A stretch of 64,000 nucleotides of DNA from Sipunculus nudus (Eukaryota > Annelida > Sipuncula > Golfingiida > Sipunculidae): positions 32,141,229-32,205,228 of the forward strand of contig CM049314.1 in assembly GCA_026874595.1 (NCBI GenBank), read 5' to 3'. The notes under the pieces were generated by a model. It had not been told where the DNA came from. It did no database searches and saw only the letters and a program-made list of their open reading frames with translations. Shown in pieces: positions 1 to 10,903 of this stretch (position 1 is its first letter; each line of letters opens with the position of its first letter). The position numbers and the translations under genes were made by a program.

Positions 1-205
1 GAAAAGCACCTTTACTACAAAAAGGAGAGAAAGTTCGCAATTCTAGATATATCTACAAAACATTCTTTGGTTTGAACCCGCGGGAACAAATGCATAGTAT
101 CGTGTGACTCCCCCTGATTGTCAGTATATCCAGTATTTCAGTGAACTATAACACGAAATATTCACAAAAAAATGGCAGCGAAAGGGTTAATTAGTGGCGA
201 AAGTG

Positions 206-1024
206 TCACTTAGAAGCCGCTTGCGAGGCTTTTTTCAGAGCTTTCATCACCCCCATGGATTTGATCATTTTGTTCTTGATGACCTTGACCTTGTCGACCA
301 CCATCCTGTTCTCAGCGTCAACGTTAAGTCCGCTGTCATTGTCTACGACTTTCGCCTTTAGAAAGCCACATTTGATTGCCTCGCCAACATATATATGTTC
401 CCCGGTTAAGTTATTGATATAATTACCAGTATCACGTTCTATTAACCCCATTTGCACAGCTTCATTGAATCCAACCTTTTTCTTTTCTTTTTGGTCCACC
501 ACTGAACTGATTGCGTAGGTTTTGGTGATAAACTCTGGTTCTTCGGAATTAGGATCATAATCTACTATAACCCATCCGGTCTGGATCGCAGTATCCAGAG
601 GTATCTTCTCCTCAGTGATGACGTTGACGTAAAAACCGTTTTCCTTATCCAGCACTTTATATTTGATGGCGTCTTCGACGCTCAGTTTCTGTCCAGTTAA
701 CGGGTCCACCACGTGCGTGATCTCGTATGGCCGTTTGTCGTTGTGTGACTTTATCGTGATCAGACCCACTGCTTTTGTCTCCTCTTTCGACCGTTTTGTT
801 GTGGTCGTTTCCACGATGATATGACCAGCGTTCATTGCGACGGGGATGGGGTATACATCACCGGTCTCCAGGTTGTGGTACATGCCTGTACGCGGGTTTA
901 CGATTCCCTCCTTAATGGCGTCCTCTAGGGAAATTTCCTCGTGGGTTTTGAGATTAAGTACGGCAGTGATGATGAATTTCTTTTGTTCTTCTACTTTAGC
1001 TGAAGTTATTTGATCTGTCTCAAC
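206..1024 (-). CDS. Plakin last exon: plectin repeats and C-terminus
   Basis: This exon encodes 272 residues, opening with VETDQITSAK after a TTTGCCCAG acceptor and ending in TGA at 208-206. Three successive units share the plectin-repeat pattern: a hydrophobic start (ITAVLNL, ITHVVDP, ISSVVDQ), then a DAI/EAV helix, a G-Y/F turn (TGMYHN, NGFYVN, TGNYIN) and a second A(I/M) helix. Plectin repeats bind intermediate filaments in vertebrate plakins; partners in this animal are unknown. The tail is basic (DKVKVIKNKMIK and ALKKASQAASK). The long open frame and three-fold internal similarity make this the safest coding call in the window. Confidence 0.9.
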   Translation of the reverse strand, partial: VETDQITSAKVEEQKKFIITAVLNLKTHEEISLEDAIKEGIVNPRTGMYHNLETGDVYPIPVAMNAGHIIVETTTTKRSKEETKAVGLITIKSHNDKRPYEITHVVDPLTGQKLSVEDAIKYKVLDKENGFYVNVITEEKIPLDTAIQTGWVIVDYDPNSEEPEFITKTYAISSVVDQKEKKKVGFNEAVQMGLIERDTGNYINNLTGEHIYVGEAIKCGFLKAKVVDNDSGLNVDAENRMVVDKVKVIKNKMIKSMGVMKALKKASQAASK

Positions 1025-4000
1025 CTGGGCAAAATAGAAAGAACCTAAGAACATATGCATATATACAATATATAGACATGGTCTTCTTATTTTTTTAACA
1101 TAAATACATTAATATGCATTATTAAAATACAACCTCACTTTCGTTCCAATTCGTTAAGGTTTGAATCGATGAGGGTATTTCTTCGGGCTTTTGCTGTTTT
1201 GTTATTGCGAAATTATATTCTGGTACATTTTTTGGTAAAATCGCCTTCCATTTCTGTATAGAAATGTGCATCGACAAATGAATAAGATAAATTATGTTGG
1301 CCTGCTGTTGAACAAAACACTATAGTTAAGAAATTTTATCGAAAATTAAAGATACACTGTCAGGGACAAGTTAACGCTGACCTTACATCAAATATTTTTT
1401 ACTTCTCCCATAAGGAAGTATGGGTGTATATTATTCGTCTATTGTTTTTACCTGCTCAGACTTGGAGCTGACTGATGACGTCCACTCCTCTTTGTGCTGG
1501 TGCTCAATCACCTCCTCTGTCTCCGTCACATCCTTCGTAATCTTAACCTCGTAGTATCTACAACACGACAAAATGCACATAGCAGTGATGTAGTCGAGTC
1601 CACACGATCCGAATCCGGGCCACTCGAATGAGAGGCCAAGTCAGAGTCCTTCAGGATGACATCCAAGTCCACACTTTTCGAGTACGAGTCATTTGGAGCC
1701 CAAGTCCGAGATAATCTTGTCTTCATGTGAATGTACACACGCTTTCACTAGAATGTGTTATTAAATTTATTTACCGATACAGGGTTAAAGATTAGTTATT
1801 TAAGACCTTTTTAATATTCTGTTAGTAGTTTAATTCTTGGCATTATTGGAAAGATCTTTTCTGTTTCAGCTTGACTCGAGATGGATTTGGCCTGCTTTCT
1901 TGAGTCCATACCTCCGACTCCAGGACCCTTGAGTCAAAGTCCGAGTCCCTAAAAAAGTGGACTCGAGTCAGGCTCCATCACTGATACATATATGTATCTA
2001 AATTTATACTCTTCAAAATCTATAACACTAGAAGGCTCTTATCTTGTAGACATAGACAATACATATCGACCTTTTTTTCTAAAACAATGATTTCGCTTCT
2101 GAAACGTATTTATTCAATTATACATTGGACATCTCTGTAAACGCTCTCTGTAGCATGTACTTATGCCGCTAAGCAAATTGTTAATCACTGAGCGTTAAGC
2201 GTAATAATTGTTCGAGGTTGTGGTTTTGAGTTCCGTTTCGCCCATTTCCCCGTTAAGACTCCTGGCAAAAGTCTTTACATCAAAACTGCAACCCTCTCCA
2301 CCAAGAAGCGAACGGGGACTGGCCATGGGCGGCAGGTTGATAACAATAAACCGTCCGGCGACTTTTGCTCTGTTATATGTTCATAAGGGAGTGGTGAAAT
2401 GATATCAGAATGAACAGACCCGGTAGACCAGATGCAGGAGCCAAAGTTTAAAGTCGAGTGAAACTGACATTATTGGTGATATCATAAAATGAACCCAATG
2501 ATTACTTTTAATAAAATATTAAAATCTGACATGGCTACGTCACCATACCTGTAATGTTTTGATCTTGGTCTGAACTCGCTGAGGGTATCGACCACATGTA
2601 CCGAGTCCTCCGACGATGACTTCTTCCCCGCAAACTGCTGCCACGCATCGTACAACTCCTGTCAAAATGTGGAAAATAATCCGTAATGTCTGCATCTGTA
2701 CGCATCCACATGGAATGGGTAATCGTAATATAACGACAAGAATTATATAAAGACAGACTTTGGAACTGATTTAAACGTTATACTTATAATATCAGCAAAC
2801 GGAATAAATATCACTTGGGCTTTATCTAACAATATATTATATCTCTGCCAGGAGAGGATGTATTATATTTTCCACTTGGTTGGTTTGCCTTTTGTCAGAT
2901 AATTTACGCAAATTAACGTATTTCTAAGATGGAATTTTATCGTGGATTATGATAACACACAAGGGACATTTCATTAAAGGTTATTAAGATGACAATATTA
3001 TGTTGAATTTCAAAAGGTTTTTATTTCATTGTGGCATACATTTGGTTGTCTTGGTCGAGGACCTTAGCAACCAGAGCTATAAGGGGCGGCTTTGGTCTAG
3101 AGTTGTTGAACCATGACAAACTGCGTAATTTATCACGGTGGAGGTATCCATGCAGGTTCTGACTGCACAACTACTTATTATATAATTTTATATTGATTAG
3201 CAAAATACTGATAATATTGATGATTAATGTTTGTTTTCTGTCAGATGAGAAAGAAAACAAATCAGATGAATGTATGATATGCATGCATTACCTGGTAATT
3301 CAAGACTAGATCATCAACTTCTTCGAGATTTGTCAGCTCGCTTGATTTTTCTAAAAGATATAGATAACATGTCACATCCACAAGCAAGTACTTGATCGCC
3401 TATATAATTTTTTATTAAGTTTGTCATCACCACATATTCAATCTCCTTAAAATTCTCCTTTTTTTATCTTACTTTTAGTCTAAAATTAGCGAGTTTATAA
3501 AATTTGAACTTGCACTGAACTTTGTTCATATAAAGTTGTAATATTCATCTTGTGTTAGATACATGCTGTACAATGCAAAGGAAAAAAAAATTATTAGCTA
3601 CATGTTGATAACAAATATTTATATCTTGAAGGCTGAAAATAAAATTTTCAGTCGCACGGATCTGTTTCAAAAAGCTAATGTAATTCAATTTATACATAAT
3701 TTCTGCTTTTTGGTGTGCTGAACTACAGTAATTTAAACACAGTTCATGGAAAAATATAAATTTCCACTTTATCTTTACACGTTAGCACACATACGAACCA
3801 TTATTGTTGCCCTCCATGTCCTGGAGAACCCTGTAGAGGGCGTTGTGGATTTGACTCAGGTCGTTTTCGTTCCGGTTGGCGATCCTCGCCAGCTGCTCAA
3901 AACGAGGCTCCTGTACCACAGCCTCGTTGTTGTTCAGTAATACTCCCTGTTAGAACATTTATCAATTAATGTACGTTCTCTTAATTAGCAGCGGACTAAG

Positions 4001-5036
4001 TAATAATTCCAGTGAAGTACCCCGATTCCATGTCCAGGGTCGTTTGTTCAGTACCTGTAATTAAGTGCACCGCTCTATACCAAGGGGTCTTCCACATCTA
4101 TTGGCTAAACACTTCATAATGATAAAATAAGTGCCTGTCTATGGGTCAGATGAATAGGACCACTTCAGTCTATTTAAGTTTCAGTGACTTATTGGGATTA
4201 AAAGTGCTTACAGGATCTAGGTTATGAGGGCACATTTAGAAAACATCCAGGGTGAGAGAATAACTAGTATGTGATTAATTATAGGCTGTTTAAACAGCTC
4301 TATTGATAAAATGGTGTAAGATTAGAATTAAATAAGTAAGTAATCAACGAAACAAGTTTCACTGTGTACTTAAATCGTAGTCACATCCGTAACACCATAT
4401 GTTATTTCAGGTCTATGTACGTTACATGTGAATAATGCCCACCTAGAGACCAGTGACATTATTAAGATTTATATCCTCTATATTAAGTAGCTGGCTTCGA
4501 ATATATGCCTGGTCAACAGAGTCCTTCAATGTGGGTATGGTACCATCTACCCTATTTTCATATTACTATTAATTGTGTTTCCCTAGAGCTGAGTAAATAC
4601 TAAATAATTGTACTCCAGATCTTAATGAACAAATGACTTATTAAATACGAAAGCTCCACATACAGATATCGAACATAAGACCAGTCATCCTTCATTGTAT
4701 TAAGGTTTAAGGACCGAGCGAGATTAGAAGGATGAAAAATAATATTGTGTTTACGGCAAATAGGTAGATAATCGATTTAGCAGCTCAGAATATATATTTC
4801 CTTGAGTGGCCACTGATGTTAGCACAGGGGCTGTATAAATATTAAATTTCCATCTGATATATCGGTCCCAGTTATTATTGTTATTACTATTATTATTAAT
4901 TTTATTATTGTAGTATCTCTCCATGCCTCTTGTGATGCCTAGATGATCCGGAGGGCTCTGGCGTCAGAAGAAACTGCATGACTCAAATAATCCCTGCCCC
5001 TGTTATTCAGCGGTGTGTTGACTGCTAATATTGTTT

Positions 5037-5126
<90 letters not shown>

Positions 5127-8100
5127 CAGTGTTGTTGTTGTTGTGTGTATATGCCTGTGTTGAGCAGATTTTGTTCACATCTGGTAGGAAAATGCCATGT
5201 TGATAGAAATTTAAAAAGATTTATAACACCAACAAAAGTAATTGAAAAATACTGAAAAATAAAGTAAACTGCACTTCAATAAAGCGTACAAATTTTTAAA
5301 ACGATGAGGCATAACAATTGACATAACAAGGTAGAAATGGTGAACACAAGCCTAGAGTGAGCATTTTCCGGGTTTTTATCAGTCCTTAAATAAACAAGTT
5401 CATAAACAGACCGACATGTCAATAGAGGGGAACTTGTTTTTAATTACCTTTTTTTCTAACAGAATTAAGGGTAACCAAGAGAAAAATTCACATCAGATAG
5501 AAAGAATATTTCATACACGCTATAAAAGTCTTATTGAATAAAATATCCAATGCTTGGATTAAATCATGCATTTGATTACCAAGGTGACATGTCTTCCTGA
5601 TCGATATTGGCGATTTCATTTTTGTTGATAACTGTTTCAACCATGCATGTACATATTTTCATTTGCCGTGCGGTGTGTGAAACTTAATTTTGTCTAGTTT
5701 TCTCCCCACTCCAACATATGTCACACAATTTGGAAAAGGTTTATATTTAAACTGATATGTTATTATTCATCAAGGTAGCTTCTTGTTCTTCAGGGCAGCT
5801 AGTTCCATGCATAAGAAAAGTGGGAGTCAGGCAGTAACATGTAGTGCTGTACGTTGATTATAAAGAAGGAAGGGAAAATTTAAGGAAATTGTACTGGAAA
5901 CCAGGAAAGTAAAATGGGAGAAAGGAAGCATAAATATAAATACGATATATACATACGCTGGATAAAAATAAATATAACATTTTAAGGGCTTCGACTGAGA
6001 GAAGGAAATTCTTAACGCCAACCGTCTTCTTACCTTTTCTGATTGTTTACAATGTTCAGTGACCCTCTGTAAGATGTCTGTCCGGTAGTTCTGTAACTTG
6101 CAAAGCCAGGCAGCAGCTATGTGAAGGCCAAGTCTGAAAGATTAGTTTTGAAATAACTGTCTGTTATCAAGATCGAAACGCAACAAAATATACAATCGTT
6201 TACTGACTGCACAAAAGTTTATACTAAAGTTTCTTGTAAATATTGGGCTCCTTGTAGAAACATCAAAGTAAACCAATTTCAGCATGGGTAAAAGGTTTGT
6301 GTAATCCTTGTTATCTAGGTTGAAAAGAATATACTTTCATCGGTGTCTGTTCGTTGGTTTGTTTTTTTGAGCGCAAATAAACTGTGGGGGACATTATCAT
6401 GAGCCAGGGAAACACCGTTAATTATCGGTGCAGATCCTTTCAAAGAACCGATCTGAAAAAAAACTTCCTTGGTGTAGATAATATTAATTTTTATTTTAAT
6501 TATTCACAGTATGACTCTGTGGTTTAAAATGGATAAGGCGCTCGAACTGTTAGAGCCGGTTATTGTATGGATCATTAAAGAAGCTTTCTCGTGCAGTATA
6601 ATTAACATATAATGAAATAGAAATTTGTCCACTTTATTAATCAAGAAATCCACAAAATTTTGTTGTTCACCCGTCACTATGAAAAATAACGAGATTACCT
6701 CTGTACTGCACCTCGGAGTGACTTGTCTGGCAGGGGGACGGTGCATGCCAGGAGTGGTACATGACCGACGGAACCTCCCCCTGGCGTCATAACCTGAAAT
6801 TACAAAAAAACAACATCTTTCTCATGCTTCTGGATAAACTGCTGTGTATATATTTTGCTTCTTCATCTGACAGATGAATATATCCCCTATTATTAATACG
6901 TTCTTAACAAAGGCATATACAGAGATGTCATGAATATTTATGATGCCTGATGATAAGCTTAATATCAAAATGGTTTAAATGATTAAAATGATGGACATTT
7001 TAGCTTCCAGCTTACATTAAACATTCAACACTTCCAAAATTAGTGGTTTCTTACACACGCCTTGCAATGTAAAGATTGATTGTAAGGTCTGATACTTCAA
7101 CAAATTGAATACATGTATTAGAATTATTTTAATCCTCTTAGCTCTAAGCCCTACGACAGCTTATCACCCCCGCTTAACCGGAATATTGATGCAGACCTCT
7201 TGCTTAATATCAATAAACCGCATTTGGGGTTTTAAATGTTTAATTTAATTGTATATTATTAAAACGAAGGCTTGTGTTTATTGAATTAACTTCAACATAA
7301 ACTTGTGTATGAGATGAACTACCACTTTCACAGCGTGTCACACACGGCTTAACTCTATTCATTACAAGCATATGCTGCACACAGCGCTGCAATATGTGGC
7401 GACTAAAATTGCTTCTGACGATGTATCGTTGTTCGTGTTCCGGGTGAGGTGGGGGCGTGACCCTTGTGTTTTGAAGCCGGGCTAGTGACTCAGGAATTTT
7501 AATATAACAGGTTATTTATGGTCGTGACAGACCAGCTGTTACTATTTGTTCTAGCATGAAGCCATTTACTCTGCAAGCCGCGCATGTGTTCACGGTAATA
7601 AAACCGCATAACTGTGAACATCCCTGAAAAATAAATTTTTGACTGCAAATATTGCTAATTCTTGGCGTAATATACATGATTTGTATTCCTATATATTTTG
7701 AATACACGCACACCCTGGAGCGGCGGACCAGAAAATGTAAACAAAACATTTAACATTATATGTATTCGGCTAAAACTGGCAAACTGTGTGGTGCTTATTA
7801 AAATTTTAAGGGGCAAATGTGTACACTATCTCTGTTTTATGTAGATATATCGAGCATAAGTAGGTAACATGTATCTTTCAAACTGCTACAAAACACAATA
7901 AGCATGCAGCTATATTTACCGGCAATGATAAAATGTCTCGAGAAAACTTCTGATTGACTTTAGTTTAATTTTGTTTCTAATAGCCATGCGTATTTTTTTT
8001 TATTTAATGAGAATTAATTGCGTATATGTCGTGAAAGTTCTGGTAATGTATCACACTAGACAGTCAAGTAGGTCATATCAAGGAGTTTACAGGGAACTCC

Positions 8101-10863
8101 TTGGTCATATAAATGTCGGGTGCCAGTTAGTTAAGGGTTGTATCTGAAGTGTGTATATTCAGACAAGTGTTCATACCCTGTGTCAAGATTACCGTTTACA
8201 TAAGTAAGGGACTTCGGGATCACACCTTCTGACCCAGCGGTCAACCATACCTATATACACAGTCAGCAAACTCTGTCATATATCCTATATCGCGACAATT
8301 GGTTTTAGTAACGCTTTATTCGCAATGGACGGATAGGCCCTAACTTGCAGAATTTCTTGCATGTTTATAATACCAAGATACATGTCACATAGTATACATT
8401 CATTCACATATCCGAGATATCTCAATTTTATATAAAGATACTTGAAATACTGGTGATTGAAATGGAGGGTTCTAAAAGCAAACTTTAAACATTAAGTAGA
8501 ATGCCTTAACCCATGGTTATTGTGTTTGTCGTGGTTTAACGAGCACTTTATATTCTAGGGAAAAGAGCAAAATTTATTTTGTTTCTACAAACGATCTTGA
8601 GAGCAAGTCTTGAAGTAGATTAACGAGACGCAGTTTCAGAGGTGTTCTGCATATACTTGACTTCAAAGGATTGGAATGTGACCTGTCAGATCAGTTAGGG
8701 AATTTAAATGAGGCCAAGATTTACTGGTACACAAACAGGTAATGATCCTGAAGTGTGCGGCATTAGCTATTACTTACGTGTTTCGTATGATAAGCGTTGC
8801 AGTTAATCAGGTCATTGTATGTATGGCTCATTAATAACGGTGTTACCTTATATTTATATCACAGTAAGGTCTCATTAACAGAGAGAAGGGCATTCATCCC
8901 ACATCCATCCTCTGTTACAAATGACCACTCATAACTAATTTTTAGCTGCTATCGCAAAGCAATCAAACTTTGATATCTGCTGATGTGGGTTCAAGCTGAA
9001 TCCTTTTATTCTCTGGAATACAATATAAATATACCCAGCTAATTACCATGCAATTTATCATGTATATAAGAGTATGAGTGGGATATATGCCTTAATTCTC
9101 ATACTTACATTGACCAGAAATGGTTTTCCATTTTTCCGCAGTGAAAGCTTTTGTCCTCTTTCTATCTTCACCTGCAATAAAACTGCAATTATTAAAGCAA
9201 GATAAATAATTCCATTACTGAAGGTCTTGAGGACTAATAAGAAAGTCCTCATCTGATTTGAAACATGAGTATCTTGTAACATTACGGACAAGACAGGGGC
9301 GGATACAGGGTTCACTACAAGGAGGGGTCAAATCCAGGAGGACGAAAGACAAAGTCTCAAAAATAGTCCTTAGGTCCGGATGGAGGGGGGGGGGGGGCGC
9401 GGATACAGGGTTCACTACAAGGAGGGGTCAAATCCAGGAGAACGAAAGACAAAGTCTCAAAAATAGTCCTTAGGTCCGGATGGAGGGGGGGGGGGGGGGG
9501 CTGCAGGTCGCAAAAAAAAGGTTGGGGCGGCTGAAAAAGGGGGCATTACAGAGCTTCAGCGACTTAATCAGGGGCGGATTCATTCAGATCTTCTATGTAT
9601 TCTACAGAGAAATCAAACCTAGCCAGTATAATTTAACAGCTTATAATTCTGAAATAAGAGTAAAATATATTTCTTTCAAACGTTGATGTTATTAGAAGTT
9701 ATTTGCCTACCTTGTCTGTCGTGACGTCACATGGCGCTACCAGTGTGGGTTTGTGCTTCTTCAGGTAGGAATTTGACAGAGTCCACTTTGAGTGAACACC
9801 CGCCCTCTCCGCTAGGTCTTGGAGACGTACAACTTCTTTTAAAAACTGTTTGTGTGCCTCCTGCCAACAGAAATTTAATTCAGTCTCCAAACTGGAACCC
9901 ACGTTTGTTTTATATATTTTACTGTTTCATTATTAGATAAGAAACAAGTTTTTTTACATAATTACAGATTATTTTCAGATATTTTCATTGTATACCATTA
10001 AAATCCAGTCGAATATAATGGAACTTTTAAGATAACATTAATGCACTTTGTTTCACTGTATGATTTACAACACTGTCAGCTTACATTTAGGTAAGATCAA
10101 TATAGTATATCATACCATAATGCACAAGGAAATAGGAATAAAAAATCTGCCAATAACTTCTATTTTGTTTGTTACTACCACTTAAAAGAGAAACTAAGTC
10201 CTCGAATGGGTTTTCAATGTGCAAAGGTGGATACAGCGGTGTATAGTTGGTGATAGATGGTACTTCGACACCCCGTTCGCGAACTTTTCTAGATAATGTC
10301 GTGTTATCCAGGATTTATTGGGAAACTTATTGGAAATGTCCACACGGAGTACACACATCCACACCAGAAACCGATAAATCCAAGGCATGACCACTGTTGA
10401 ATTGTGTGACAAGGAGTACAAGTGCCACCGTCAAGCATAATATAAAAGTATATCTGGTTTGTTTCCATATGAAACTGTGAGGTAAACTTCCTTAATTAAA
10501 CTATTAAGCATTAAAGCAATCATGGTCAAGAAGATAAGAAGACCTTGTCCCACCTTGATATCTGCTATCAGCTGCTTTGTAGTTTTGATTGGCTCCTCTT
10601 CTTCCTCTTCTTGCTCCCTCTGGCGGCCAAGGTCGTAAAGTGTTCGGTTGGCTTCATCTTCCGTCGATATTATATCGTCTACAAGCTGGCAGATAAAGTA
10701 TATAAGTCAGGGTCTGCTTTTTCAAGCATTCATCTATTCTTTTAGCTTTTATTGTTACGTCAATATTATTGATCGAAAAATAAACAATTACAGGAATTCA
10801 AAAGACGGTATGCCAGATAAAGTGACCCTGCGCTCGCTCACATGCTGTTTATTTTTTGTCCAT

Positions 10864-10903
<40 letters not shown>

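Noticed and set aside
4939-5255. Asn- and Tyr-rich ORFs on both strands
   Set aside because: They are translations of the ATA/TTA palindrome and have no other coding support.
6504-6746. Minus ORF reading exon 5 of the plakin gene in another frame (MHRPPARQVTPRC)
   Set aside because: The alternative frame VMTPGGGSVGHVP matches both junction phases and the plakin SH3 pattern.
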